59,948 nucleotides of DNA from Frankia nepalensis (GTDB taxonomy: Bacteria > Actinomycetota > Actinomycetes > Frankiales > Frankiaceae): contig NZ_JADWYU010000138.1 of the NCBI RefSeq assembly GCF_016786325.1, positions 1-59,948 of the forward strand. The letters are read 5' to 3'. Shown piece after piece: positions 33,106 through 41,952 of the stretch. The notes beneath the pieces were generated by a model. It saw nothing but the letters and a program-made list of their open reading frames with translations. It ran no database searches and had not been told where the DNA came from. The stretch's first letter is position 1. Every line of letters starts with the position of its first letter. The translations under genes and the position numbers were made by a program.

Positions 33106-34716
33106 ATGAGCCAGGGATCAACCGTTCACGGCGTGACGTACGACCTGCTCAGGTCGCTGGGCATGACGACCGTCTTCGGCAACCCGGGGTCGACGGAGGA
33201 GCCGTTCCTGCGGGACTTCCCGGCCGACTTCACCTATGTCCTCGGCCTGCAGGAGGCGTCCGTCATCGCCATGGCCGACGCGTTCGCGCAGGTCACCCGG
33301 CGGCCCGCGCTGGTGAACCTGCACTCCTCCGCGGGTGTCGGGAACGCCGTCGGCAACCTGGTCACGGCATACCACGGCCACACACCGCTGGTGGTCACCT
33401 CGGGCCAGCAGCACCGCGAGATGCTGATCGGCGAGCCCTACCTGGGCAACCGCGACGCCACGACGTTGCCGAGGCCCTGGGTGAAGTGGTCCTATGAGCC
33501 GGCCCGCGCCGAGGACGTCCCCGCGGCCCTGATGCGGGCCTACGCGATGGCGGCGCAGCCCCCGGCCGGCCCGGTCTATCTGTCGATCCCGCTCGACGAC
33601 TGGAACGTCGCGCTGGCCGAGCCGGCCGTCGTGCGCGGCGTGAGCACCGTCGTCGCGCCCGACGCCGAGCGGCTGCTTGGCTTCGCCGAGCGCATCTCGG
33701 CGAGCCGGCGCCCGGCCCTGGTGTTCGGCCCCGACGTCGACCGGCGCGGTGGCTGGCACGCGGCCGTCGCGCTCGCCGAGAAGCTGCGGGCGTCCGTGTA
33801 CGGCCCGCCGTTGCCGGACCGGATCTCGTTCCCGGAGGACCATCCGCTCTACCAGGGGCCGCTCGGGCTCTCCCTGAAGGCCGTGAGCGACCGGCTGGCG
33901 GGGCACGACCTCGTGGTCGTCGCCGGAGCCGAGGTGTTCCGCTACTACCCCTACGTCGCCGGCGACGTCCTGCCGCCCGGCACCGCGTTGCTGCAGCTCA
34001 CGGACGACCCGGCGGTGGCCGCGTCGGCGCGTGCCGGCGACAGCGTCCTCGGTGACCCACGGATCGCCCTCGTACGGCTCACCGAGCTCGTGGCGGAGGG
34101 CACTCAGCGCACGCCGCCCAAGCCGATGCGCCGCGCCAGGGCCCTGCCGGACGGGCCGAGCAGGCCACTGACGGCGGCGGAGGTCCACGCGGCGCTGAGC
34201 GCGGCCCGCCCGGCGAACGCCGTCCTGCTCTACGAGTCGACCTCGACGATGGCCCTGCGGGACGAGTGGCTGCCGACGGTCGGGCCCGGCTCGTTCTTCG
34301 CGACGGCCAGCGGCGGTATCGGGTGGGCGGTGCCGGCGGCGGTCGGCGTGGCGCTTGGTGACCGGGCGCGCGGCGAGAGCCGGCCGGTGATCGGCGTCAT
34401 CGGTGACGGCTCGTTCCAGTATTCCGTGCAGGCCGTCTGGACCGCGGCGCAGCACGCGTTGCCCGTCGCGTACGTCGTCCTGCGCAACCGGGAGTACTCG
34501 GTGTTGAAGTCCTTCGCCGAACTGGAGAACACGCCGGGCGTGCCGGGGCTCGACCTGCCGGGGCTGGACATCGCGTCGCTGGCGCGCGGCTTTGGCTGCC
34601 GGGGCATCGACGTCGAGACCGTGGACGAGCTGGAGAAGGAGCTCACCGCCGCGCTGGAGACCGGCACCCCCACCGTGATCGTGGTCGAGACGCGGCCGCA
34701 GCACGCCGACCTCTGA
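33106..34716 (+). CDS. mdlC: Thiamine-diphosphate decarboxylase, benzoylformate decarboxylase-like
   Basis: This 536-residue ThDP enzyme is likely to decarboxylate an aryl 2-oxo acid such as benzoylformate to the aldehyde. It has the substrate-site serine in FGNPGSTEEPFL, the cofactor-activating Glu in GLQEASVIAMADAFAQ (residue 50) and the BFDC-type catalytic His in NLHSSAGVGNAVGNL (residue 73). The ThDP-binding motif is GDGSFQYSVQAVWTAA...NREY in the C-terminal third. No clear Shine-Dalgarno is seen. Mandelate dehydrogenase and racemase genes are not adjacent, so the physiological substrate is inferred only from family resemblance; oxalyl-CoA or other decarboxylases are less likely. Confidence 0.87.
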   Translation: MSQGSTVHGVTYDLLRSLGMTTVFGNPGSTEEPFLRDFPADFTYVLGLQEASVIAMADAFAQVTRRPALVNLHSSAGVGNAVGNLVTAYHGHTPLVVTSGQQHREMLIGEPYLGNRDATTLPRPWVKWSYEPARAEDVPAALMRAYAMAAQPPAGPVYLSIPLDDWNVALAEPAVVRGVSTVVAPDAERLLGFAERISASRRPALVFGPDVDRRGGWHAAVALAEKLRASVYGPPLPDRISFPEDHPLYQGPLGLSLKAVSDRLAGHDLVVVAGAEVFRYYPYVAGDVLPPGTALLQLTDDPAVAASARAGDSVLGDPRIALVRLTELVAEGTQRTPPKPMRRARALPDGPSRPLTAAEVHAALSAARPANAVLLYESTSTMALRDEWLPTVGPGSFFATASGGIGWAVPAAVGVALGDRARGESRPVIGVIGDGSFQYSVQAVWTAAQHALPVAYVVLRNREYSVLKSFAELENTPGVPGLDLPGLDIASLARGFGCRGIDVETVDELEKELTAALETGTPTVIVVETRPQHADL

Positions 34717-34905
34717 CGCGACGGCCGGCGCCGCGGGACCGGCGGGCCTCGGGAAGCCGAGGCGTCCGGCTCCGCGGCGCGCCCGTCCGCTGATCTTCGC
34801 CGGGTGGGTATGTGGCATTGCGTTACAGTGGCCAGGCGGCCGGGTAGGTGGCCGGACAGCTGACGCTTGGGGTCCCGGCCCAGGGGCCAGCCCGGGGAGG
34901 ACTGT

Positions 34906-35805
34906 GTGGCTCGGGTGATCGCGCGCGAGGGCCAGGAGCGCCGGGTCGACGGGATAGGCCAGGGCGACCACCTGTGCCTGGTATACGCCGACGACGCCGA
35001 GCAGCGCCGAGTGGTCACCGCGTATGTACGGGCTGGCCTCAGCCGCGGGGAACGGGTGCTGTACTTCGCCGACGCCCGCGCCCCGCGCGAGGTGCTGGGG
35101 TGGCTGCGCGCGGAGGGTGTCGACCCGTCCACGGCCCTTACCACCGGCCAGCTCTCCGTGACCACCGCCGCCGTCGGCTATCTCGCCTTCGGCGCGTTCG
35201 ACGCCCATGCCGTGGCCCAGACCCTGCAGGCCGAGGTGAGCGACGCGCTGTCGGCCGGCTTCACCGGCCTTCGGGTCAGTGGCGAGATGAGCTGGGCGCT
35301 GCGCGACGTGCCCGGCGCCGACCAGCTGGGCACCTACGAGACCGCGGTGAACGCGGTGTTCGCGGGCCAGCCGGCCTCGGCGATCTGTCAGTACGACGCG
35401 CGCCGATTCAGCGCCGCCGCGTTGGACGACACGCAGCGACGCCACCCGGGAACGGTGGAACTCGCGCCGCTCCACCTCAACAGCCGGCTGCGCGTCACGC
35501 CGTCGTTCCGATGCGGGCAGCGGATGCTGCGGGTGCAGGGCACGGTCGACCACCACACCATCGCCGCCTTCGCGGCGACGCTCGAAACCGTTCTGGGATG
35601 GCCGGGCGACGTCTGGGTCGACCTGGGTGAGCTGGAGTTCATCGATCTGGCGGGACTGCGGGCGCTGGCCCAGACCGCGGCGCGGCTGCCGGCGGGACGG
35701 CGGATGCACCTGGTGGAGCTGGCCCCGTTGCTGTGTCAGGTCGTCAACCTGGCCGAGTTCGACGACATCTCCTCCCTTACCGTCACCGCGCGAGATGCCG
35801 CGTGA
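34906..35805 (+). CDS. MEDS sensory domain - STAS domain protein
   Basis: This 299-residue cytoplasmic regulator has an N-terminal MEDS domain (GQGDHLCLVYADDAEQRRVVTAYVRAGLSRGERVLYFAD, then LTTGQLSVTTAAVGYLAFG and GLRVSGEMSWAL). A C-terminal STAS domain follows (VWVDLGELEFIDLAGLRALAQ), like anti-anti-sigma factors. MEDS was defined from DcmR, a sensor of halogenated C1 compounds. GTG 34906 follows GGGGAGG. It overlaps the next gene by 4 bases (GTGA); that gene joins MEDS to an anti-sigma-type ATPase. The two probably form a partner-switching pair. The sigma factor is not in the operon. Confidence 0.88.
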   Translation: MARVIAREGQERRVDGIGQGDHLCLVYADDAEQRRVVTAYVRAGLSRGERVLYFADARAPREVLGWLRAEGVDPSTALTTGQLSVTTAAVGYLAFGAFDAHAVAQTLQAEVSDALSAGFTGLRVSGEMSWALRDVPGADQLGTYETAVNAVFAGQPASAICQYDARRFSAAALDDTQRRHPGTVELAPLHLNSRLRVTPSFRCGQRMLRVQGTVDHHTIAAFAATLETVLGWPGDVWVDLGELEFIDLAGLRALAQTAARLPAGRRMHLVELAPLLCQVVNLAEFDDISSLTVTARDAA

Positions 35806-36773
35806 CCGACCCGGCCGGACCTCGCCTTCCCTCGTCACGGCGCCTGACCCACCAGGCGCTGATCTACGGCAGTGACGAGGAGTTCCTCGCCGCGACGGTG
35901 CCGTTCTGCCTGGACGGTGTCGACCAGGGCGATTCGCTGCTGGTCATCACCACCGCCGGTAACACCGACCTGCTGCGGGAGGCGCTGCGCGACGCCGTCA
36001 ACAAGGTCGAGTTCCTCGCCTCCGAGGAGTGGTACGGCACGCCAGGGAGCGCGCTGGGTGCCTGCCACCGGGTGGTCGATCAGCAGGTCGCCGTGGGTGA
36101 GCACCGGCGGATGCGGGTGATCGGCGAGCCGCTGTGGCACGGCAGGGACGCGGTGGAGACGGCCGAGTGGACGCGCTACGAGTCGGCGATCAATCTCGCG
36201 TTCGCCGCCTGCCCGGCGTGGATGATCTGCCCGTATGACACCAGGCTGGTGCCCGAGGCGGTGATCGCCGACGCGCGGCGTACCCACCCGGAACTGGCCG
36301 TGGGGGCGTCCACGCGCTCCAGTCCCGACTACGTCGACCCGGCGGCCACCACCGGTTTCTGGGAACGGCGGATCGCGCCGCTGCCCGCCGACGGCGACGG
36401 CGACGCGGCCGTGCTGGACTTCGATGCCGACCTGGCCGCGGTGCGGGTCTTCGTCGCGCGCACCGCGGCCGCCCTCGGCGTCTCGCCCGACGGGGTCGGC
36501 CGGCTGGTGTTCAGCGTGAACGAGATCGCGACCAACGCGCTTCAACACGGGGGCGCGGGACGGCTGACGATGCGGCTGGCCGGGCGGCGCCTGGTCTGCG
36601 ACGTCGCCAACCCCAGCCGGCGCGCCACCGACTGGTTCCTGGGCTACCGGCCACCCGGCCCCGGCCAGGAGCGCGGGTACGGCTTATGGGCGGTGCGGCA
36701 GCTGTGCCGCCTGGTGGAGATCGACACCAGCGACGGTGTCACCACCGTCCGGCTGCACGTCGACCTCGACTGA
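35802..36773 (+). CDS. MEDS sensory domain - HATPase (anti-sigma kinase-like) protein
   Basis: This 323-residue protein has a MEDS domain (LTHQALIYGSDEEFLAATVPFCLDGVDQGDSLLVITT; RVIGEPLWHGRDAVETAEW; WMICPYDT). A C-terminal GHKL ATPase domain follows with the N-box NEIATNALQHGG and the G-box RGYGLWAVRQLC, typical of RsbW/SpoIIAB-like serine kinases. It probably binds a sigma factor or its STAS antagonist and switches partners on MEDS ligand binding. GTG 35802 overlaps the upstream stop. It is convergent with the aldehyde dehydrogenase gene. Confidence 0.88.
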   Translation: MTDPAGPRLPSSRRLTHQALIYGSDEEFLAATVPFCLDGVDQGDSLLVITTAGNTDLLREALRDAVNKVEFLASEEWYGTPGSALGACHRVVDQQVAVGEHRRMRVIGEPLWHGRDAVETAEWTRYESAINLAFAACPAWMICPYDTRLVPEAVIADARRTHPELAVGASTRSSPDYVDPAATTGFWERRIAPLPADGDGDAAVLDFDADLAAVRVFVARTAAALGVSPDGVGRLVFSVNEIATNALQHGGAGRLTMRLAGRRLVCDVANPSRRATDWFLGYRPPGPGQERGYGLWAVRQLCRLVEIDTSDGVTTVRLHVDLD

Positions 36774-36879
36774 GCCGCCCGCTCCGCCCGGCCGGGACCG
36801 GCGAGGACCGCCACGGTCGGCGGCGGCCTGGCCTGGCGACGACGGCCTGGCCTGCGGACGGCGGCCGGGCAGCCGCGGC

Positions 36880-38322
36880 TCAGGCGATGGAGATCGACTT
36901 GATGTCGAGGTAGCCTTCCAGGCCCTCGCGGCCGAGTTCGCGGCCGTATCCGCTGGACTTGACCCCGCCGAAGGGCGCCGCCGGGTCCATGGAGTACCCC
37001 TGGTTCACTCCGAAGGTCCCGGCCCGGACCTGGCGGGCGACGTCCAGCCCGCGCGCCGTGTCCGCGGTGAACACCGAGCCGGCGAGGCCGTATTCGGTGT
37101 CGTTCGCGATGCGGACGGCCTCGTTCTGGTCGTGGTAGGGGATGACGGCGAGCACCGGGCCGAAGATCTCCTCGCGGGCGACGGTCATGGCGGGGTCGAC
37201 GGCGCTGAAGACGGTCGGTCGCACGTACCAGCCTCGATCGAGCCCGGCGGGCAGGTCGGTGCCCCCGACGACGAGCCTGGCGCCCTCGCGCACGCCGGCG
37301 TCGATGTAGCGCCGTACCCGTTCCTGCTGGCGGCGCGTCACCAGCGGGCCCATCTCGGTGGCTGGGTCGGCGGGGTCGGCGACCCTGATGGCCGACAGGG
37401 CCGCCCCGAGGGCGTCGGCGTGGTCGTCGGCGCGGGCCGCCGGTACGAGCACGCGGGTGAGGGCGTTGCAGATCTGGCCGGCCATGCCCATGCCGGAGAG
37501 GCGGACGGCCGCGGCGACGGCCGCCGGGTCGGCGTCGTCGAGCGCGATCGCCGCGGACTTCCCGCCGAGCTCGAGGCTGACCCTGGTGAGGTTGCGGGCG
37601 CAGGCCGCCGCGACCTGCCGGCCGGCGGCCGTCGAGCCGGTGAACGACACCTTGTCGATGCCCGGGTGGGCGACGAGGTGGGCGCTCGTGTCCCGGTCCG
37701 CCGGGACGACGTTCACCACGCCGGGCGGCAGCCCGGCCTGCTCGAACAGGGCCGCGAGCACCAGCGCGTCGAGCGGTGACTCGGGCGCTGGCTTGAGGAC
37801 GACCGCGCACCCCGCCAGCAGAGCGGGGATGACCTTGGTGATGGTCAGGAACTGCGGCATGTTCCACGGGATCACGGCGGCGACGACGCCGACAGGCTCC
37901 TTGCGCAGCAGCACGTCCCGGCCGTAGACGCCCGGCCGGTCCTCCTGCCACGCGTAGTTCCGCGCGATGTCGGCCAGCGCGTTCATCGTCGAGAGTGCCA
38001 GGCCCACCTGGGCGCGCCGGGCGAAGGAGATCGGCGCGCCGAGCTCGGCGGTGATCACGTCGGCCAGTTCGTCGCGGCGTTCGCCGTAGAGGCCGGCGAG
38101 CCGCCGAACCGTCTCGATCCGCTCGGCCGGGTCGAGACGCGGCCAGGGTCCCTCGTCGAAGGCACGGCGCGCGGCCGCGACCGCGTCGTCGACGTCCGGC
38201 GGTCCCGCCGCCGCGACCCGGGCGATCGGTTCCTCCGTGTGCGGGGAGATCACCTCGATGGCCTGGTCGGTGCGCGGGGCGACCCATCGGCCTCCGATGA
38301 ACAGGGTGCCGTGCTCGTCCAT
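36880..38322 (-). CDS. NAD(P)-dependent aldehyde dehydrogenase
   Basis: This 480-residue ALDH superfamily enzyme oxidises an aldehyde to the acid. The Rossmann and tunnel motifs are present: VIPWNMPQFLTITKVIPALLAG, the catalytic Glu in LELGGKSAAIAL, the nucleophile Cys in GMAGQICNALTRVLVP and EEIFGPVLAVIPY. The gene is transcribed divergently from the first Rieske oxygenase gene, and the intergenic region holds two 20-bp palindromes that probably bind the nearby TetR protein. It is therefore likely to oxidise an aldehyde released by the Rieske or TauD oxygenases of the cluster, or by the benzoylformate-decarboxylase-like enzyme. Confidence 0.95.
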   Translation of the reverse strand: MDEHGTLFIGGRWVAPRTDQAIEVISPHTEEPIARVAAAGPPDVDDAVAAARRAFDEGPWPRLDPAERIETVRRLAGLYGERRDELADVITAELGAPISFARRAQVGLALSTMNALADIARNYAWQEDRPGVYGRDVLLRKEPVGVVAAVIPWNMPQFLTITKVIPALLAGCAVVLKPAPESPLDALVLAALFEQAGLPPGVVNVVPADRDTSAHLVAHPGIDKVSFTGSTAAGRQVAAACARNLTRVSLELGGKSAAIALDDADPAAVAAAVRLSGMGMAGQICNALTRVLVPAARADDHADALGAALSAIRVADPADPATEMGPLVTRRQQERVRRYIDAGVREGARLVVGGTDLPAGLDRGWYVRPTVFSAVDPAMTVAREEIFGPVLAVIPYHDQNEAVRIANDTEYGLAGSVFTADTARGLDVARQVRAGTFGVNQGYSMDPAAPFGGVKSSGYGRELGREGLEGYLDIKSISIA

Positions 38323-38493
38323 GAGCGCTCCTGGGCGTCGATGCTCGGCCCGCTCCGGGTCGGAGCGGGTGCGCGCGGCGGTCGTGTCCGTGCCGCCGTG
38401 TCCGTGCCTGTGCGTCCGTGCCGGCGGGCCCGTGTCGGCGGCCCGCGCGGGCCGACGGCCGCCGAAGCCGCCTTGCGCGGGCCGCGGAAGCCA

Positions 38494-38536
38494 TGTTAGT
38501 CACTTGGGGAACAAGCTGTTAGTCAGTCGGAGAACG
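38494..38536. promoter_or_regulatory. TetR operator pair, ALDH/Rieske-1 promoter
   Basis: Two 20-bp sites, 38494-38513 and 38517-38536, both begin TGTTAGTCA and end GAACA or GAACG. They fit the imperfect palindrome TGTTnnTCAnnTGAnnAACA found also at 41769-41809. The start-to-start spacing is 23 bp. They are shared by the divergent ALDH and Rieske-1 genes. Confidence 0.75.
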
Positions 38537-38577
38537 GTTCGACCGGGATCGAGGGCGACCTCGACAGGAGGATGGTC

Positions 38578-39864
38578 ATGGCGCGACTCGCCACACCGCC
38601 GGCCAGCTGGACGACGCGCTACCCGGAGCTGGGCACCGGCCTGGTGTCCTACGAGGACTCGATCTCGCCGGAGTTCTACGAGCTCGAACGCGAGGCGATC
38701 TTCCGCCGGGCCTGGCTGAACGTGGGCCGCGTGGAGCAGCTGCCCCGCAAGGGCAGCTACTTCACCAAGGAGCTCGCGGTCGCCAGGACGTCGCTGCTCC
38801 TCACGCGGGACCTGGACGGCCAGGTGCGGGCCTTTCACAACGTGTGCCGCCACCGGGGCAACAAGCTGGTCTGGGACCACACCCCGCGCAGCGAGACCAG
38901 CGGCGTGTGCCGCCAGTTCATGTGCAAGTACCACGGCTGGCGGTACGGGCTCGACGGGCAGCTGAAGTTCGTGCTGCAGGAGGAGGAGTTCTTCGACTTC
39001 GACAAGGCCGACTTCCCGCTGGTGTCGGTCCACTGCGAGGTCTGGGAGGGCTTCATCTTCGTCAACCTGGCCGACGAACCCAGCCAGTCGCTGCGCGAGT
39101 TCCTCGGGCCGATGGTGCTCGGTCTGGAGGGCTACCCGTTCCACCTCTGCGGCGAGCGGTTCGCGTTCAAGGCGCAGATCCTCAGCAACTGGAAGATCTT
39201 CCTGGACGCCTTCCAGGAGTACTACCACGCCTCGGTGCTGCACTCGCAGCAGCAGGTCCCGTCCCTGCGGAGTTTCGAGACCGGCTACAAGGTCCCGCAC
39301 TTCCAGATCGACGGGCCGCACCGGCTGATCAGCACGGGCGGCTGGAAGGGCACGCCACGCCACCTGCTGCCGCCGGAGCAAATGTACCCGATCGAGCCCG
39401 CGACCCAGGCCGGCCTCATGGGCCCGTGGGAACGGCCCGACATCCCCGAGCTCGACCCCGCCAACCTGCCCGCCGGGCTCAACCCGGGCAACCTCCAGCC
39501 GTGGTCGATCTCGAACTTCCAGATCTTCCCGAACTTCGTGATCCTCGTGTACGAGCGCGGCTGGTACCTCACGTACCAGTACTGGCCGACGTCCGCCGGC
39601 ACCCATGACTGGGAGATGTCGTACTACTTCCCGCCGGCGCGTACCGCCAGCGAGCGCATCCGCCACGAGGTGACCGCCGTCGTGTCGAAGGAGGCCGCCC
39701 TCCAGGACGCCGCCACCCTCGACGGCACCCAACAGGGCCTGGAGTCCAGGGTGATCGACAAGTACCCGCTGTCCGACCAGGAGATCACCGTCCGGCACCT
39801 GCACAAGGCGGTCGGCGACTGGGTTCAGGCCTACCTGCGAGACGGGAAGGGGACCCGCGCGTGA
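38578..39864 (+). CDS. Rieske-type ring-hydroxylating oxygenase, alpha subunit (copy 1)
   Basis: This 428-residue terminal oxygenase has Rieske ligands CRH (near residue 90) and CKYHGW separated by 23 residues, longer than the usual 15-17, with an extra Cys in GVCRQFMC. Mononuclear iron is bound by YHASVLH (H-x4-H) after NWKIFLDAFQEY, and by a late Asp in the LQDAATLDGTQQG region. No beta subunit, ferredoxin or reductase is encoded nearby, so electrons must come from elsewhere. ATG 38578 was chosen because AGGAGG lies 6 bases before it; ATG 38572 is too close. The stop overlaps the next gene by 4 bases. The substrate is unknown. Confidence 0.93.
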   Translation: MARLATPPASWTTRYPELGTGLVSYEDSISPEFYELEREAIFRRAWLNVGRVEQLPRKGSYFTKELAVARTSLLLTRDLDGQVRAFHNVCRHRGNKLVWDHTPRSETSGVCRQFMCKYHGWRYGLDGQLKFVLQEEEFFDFDKADFPLVSVHCEVWEGFIFVNLADEPSQSLREFLGPMVLGLEGYPFHLCGERFAFKAQILSNWKIFLDAFQEYYHASVLHSQQQVPSLRSFETGYKVPHFQIDGPHRLISTGGWKGTPRHLLPPEQMYPIEPATQAGLMGPWERPDIPELDPANLPAGLNPGNLQPWSISNFQIFPNFVILVYERGWYLTYQYWPTSAGTHDWEMSYYFPPARTASERIRHEVTAVVSKEAALQDAATLDGTQQGLESRVIDKYPLSDQEITVRHLHKAVGDWVQAYLRDGKGTRA

Positions 39865-40196
39865 GCGACCGGATGCTGCCGGAGGAGTTCGCCGATCTGG
39901 AGCCCTTCGCCGCGAGGTGGTGCATCGCGACCGAGGCGGGCCGGTACGCCGAACGGCTGAACAGCACGATGGCGGAGCTGGAGGCGTTCTACGGCGCGGC
40001 TCACCCGCGCGTCGGCGCGGCCATGGCCTACCTGGACGGCTTCGAGCTGTCGGACCTGCCCGAGCCGCAGCTGAACCTGCTCCACCTCGTGTACTCGCTG
40101 ATCATGGTTTCCCTGCCGGTAGAGGTCTGGCACCAGCCAAGGGTCATCGACAGCGGCACCGCCTACTTCGACCGCTACCTGGAGCCCGTGCCGTGA
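39861..40196 (+). CDS. Uncharacterised ~112-residue Rieske-associated protein (copy A)
   Basis: This is an all-helical, Trp/Tyr-rich 111-residue protein: LPEEFADLEPFAARWCIAT, then PRVGAAMAYLDGFELSDLPEP, LNLLHLVYSLIMVSLPVEVW and the end YFDRYLEPVP. It is homologous over its full length to the protein at 44765-45112, which also follows a Rieske gene with a 4-base overlap. There is no signal peptide, metal motif or known domain that I recognise. Its fixed position suggests a small subunit, chaperone or electron-transfer helper of the oxygenase. Its GTG start lies in the Rieske stop, and its own stop overlaps the TauD start. Confidence 0.85.
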   Translation: MSDRMLPEEFADLEPFAARWCIATEAGRYAERLNSTMAELEAFYGAAHPRVGAAMAYLDGFELSDLPEPQLNLLHLVYSLIMVSLPVEVWHQPRVIDSGTAYFDRYLEPVP

Positions 40197-41038
40197 CCGC
40201 GACGATCACCTGTGAACCCCTGGCCGCGACCGTCGGCGCCGCGGTGAGCGGCGTCGACGCCGACCAGCTCGCCAAGGACGACACGATCGCCGCGTCGGTC
40301 CTCGAGGCGCTGGAGCGGTACGGCGTGCTCGTCTTTCGCGGCCTGAACCTCGACCCGGACAACCAGATCGCCTTCTGCCGCCGGCTCGGCGAGATCGACT
40401 ACGAGTACGGCCACCACCCGGTGGCCGGCATCTACCGGGTGACCCTGGACAGGTCGAAGAACTCCTCGGCCGACTACCTCAAGGCCACCTTCCACTGGCA
40501 CATGGACGGGTGCATGCCGCTGCACGGCGAGCCGCCGCAGAAGGCGACCATCCTCAGCGCCAAGCAGGTGGCGGCGTCCGGCGGGGAGACGGAGTTCGCC
40601 AGCACCTACGCCGGCCACGACGCGCTGTCCGACGACGAGAAGGAGCGGTTCGCCGCGCTGCGGGTCGTGCACACGTTCGAGGCGTCCCAGCGCACGGTCT
40701 ACCCGGACCCGACCCCGGAGCAGCTGGCGCGGTGGCGCGCCCGGCCGAGCTCGACGCACCCCCTGGTCTGGACGCGGCGCACCGGCCGCAGGTCGCTGGT
40801 CATCGGCGCGCACGCCAGCCACGTCGTCGGGATGGATCTCGAGGAGGGCCGGGCGCTGCTCGGGGGGCTGCTCGACCGCGCGACCAGGCCCGAGCGCGCC
40901 TACCGCCACCACTGGTCGGTGGGGGACACGGTCATCTGGGACAACACCGGCGTCGTGCATCGCGCGGCGCCCTACGACCCGAGCTCGCCGCGGGAGCTGC
41001 TGCGCACGACGGTGTTCGGCGACGAGCCGATCCGTTGA
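40193..41038 (+). CDS. TauD/TfdA family Fe(II)/2-oxoglutarate dioxygenase
   Basis: This 281-residue dioxygenase has the iron triad HxD in ATFHWHMDGCMPLHGEPP (His103, Asp105) and the distal His in WDNTGVVHRAAPYDP, with a 2-oxoglutarate-binding Arg in ELLRTTVFGDEP. Such enzymes hydroxylate taurine, 2,4-D, carnitine precursors or alkyl sulfates, often cleaving C-S, C-O or C-N bonds. The GTG start overlaps the upstream stop (GTGA), so it is the third gene of a translationally coupled set. The module may attack one substrate in two oxidative steps. It is convergent with the TetR gene, 18 bases apart. Confidence 0.93.
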   Translation: MTATITCEPLAATVGAAVSGVDADQLAKDDTIAASVLEALERYGVLVFRGLNLDPDNQIAFCRRLGEIDYEYGHHPVAGIYRVTLDRSKNSSADYLKATFHWHMDGCMPLHGEPPQKATILSAKQVAASGGETEFASTYAGHDALSDDEKERFAALRVVHTFEASQRTVYPDPTPEQLARWRARPSSTHPLVWTRRTGRRSLVIGAHASHVVGMDLEEGRALLGGLLDRATRPERAYRHHWSVGDTVIWDNTGVVHRAAPYDPSSPRELLRTTVFGDEPIR

Positions 41039-41056
41039 TCGCCGGGCGGGCCGGTC

Positions 41057-41677
41057 CTACCCGGCCGGGCTGGCGAGGGCGTCCCGCGCCGGGCGGCGGT
41101 CGCCCTCCAGGGCGCGGATCTCACGCTCGATCACCGCCACCAGCTCCGCGTGGCCGATGTCGACGTCGAACGCGTCCTCGATGTGCAGGAACCGGGAGAC
41201 CGCCGCGATGACGAGAATCAGCGACGCCGGCGGCCACCGGCGCGGGTCGAGTCCGTAGCCGGTCAGCACGTCCGAGAGCGCCTCGAGCTGCAGGGTCCGG
41301 AACTTCCGCGAGTACGCGCCGATTTCTGCCCGTATCGCCTTGCGGTGATTGGCCAGCGCGATGAACTCCATCGTCAGCGCGTTGCTGGAGAAGTCCTGGG
41401 TCAGCTCCCACAGGGCCCACAACGGCTGCGGCGACCGCAACACCTGCCGCAGCCGGGCCAGGCTGCGCTCGGCGCCCCGCCGGAACAGCTCGACGAACAA
41501 GCCGTCCATCGTGCCGAAGTAGTAGTAGACGAGCCCGTTGTTGACGCCCGCCCGCTGGGCCAGCCGGCGGGTGGTGACCGCGGCGTAGCCCTCCTCGAGC
41601 ATCAGGGCCTCGGTGGCGTCGAGCAGCGCCGTGCGGGTGATCGACTCGTCGACGACGCTCCGCCGTGCCGGCGCCAT
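41057..41677 (-). CDS. TetR family regulator of the catabolic cluster
   Basis: This 206-residue repressor has a helix-turn-helix ALMLEEGYAAVTTRRLAQRAGVNNGLVYYYFG and a C-terminal ligand domain with EFIALANHRKAIRAEIGAYS. ATG 41677 is preferred because GGAGG lies 7 bases before it; the methionine two codons earlier directly abuts GGAGG. Its own promoter region carries two 20-bp palindromes matching those in the ALDH/Rieske-1 promoter, which implies autoregulation and control of both operons. The ligand is presumably a substrate or CoA ester of the pathway. Confidence 0.93.
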   Translation of the reverse strand: MAPARRSVVDESITRTALLDATEALMLEEGYAAVTTRRLAQRAGVNNGLVYYYFGTMDGLFVELFRRGAERSLARLRQVLRSPQPLWALWELTQDFSSNALTMEFIALANHRKAIRAEIGAYSRKFRTLQLEALSDVLTGYGLDPRRWPPASLILVIAAVSRFLHIEDAFDVDIGHAELVAVIEREIRALEGDRRPARDALASPAG

Positions 41678-41768
41678 GTCCATCCTCCCGCGGCTCCCAG
41701 GGCCTGATCCCGCCCCTAGTTTCGCGCCGAGCGCCCAGGGGAGGGCGCTTGCCTCCGGCCGAACCCCA

Positions 41769-41809
41769 TGTTAGTCATGTGAAGAACAGTGTTAGTCGAC
41801 TGACGAACA
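41769..41809. promoter_or_regulatory. TetR operator pair, tetR/SDR promoter
   Basis: Site 41769-41788 fits the full palindrome TGTTnnTCAnnTGAnnAACA. Site 41790-41809 reads TGTTAGTCGACTGACGAACA (GTTnGTC-N4-GACnAAC). The start-to-start spacing is 21 bp. The two sites lie between the divergent tetR and short-chain dehydrogenase genes. Confidence 0.8.
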
Positions 41810-41952
41810 CCCTGCTGGAACAGGAGAACGCGTCGACGGGCCGCGCCAGCGTGATGAGGACCACGACACCGGCGGGTCGGCGCGCGGCGCGTCCCGCGTG
41901 AGCCGGTGACCGACCCCGTCGAAGTGATCCACGAATGAGGAAGGACACAGCG

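Noticed and set aside
33118-35838. Minus-strand open frame of about 900 codons
   Set aside because: It is antisense to the decarboxylase and MEDS-STAS genes, which have clear motifs; the frame itself has none.
33106-38322. A complete mandelate degradation pathway
   Set aside because: Only a benzoylformate-decarboxylase-like enzyme and a generic aldehyde dehydrogenase are present, separated by regulator genes and in opposite orientation; no mandelate racemase or dehydrogenase.
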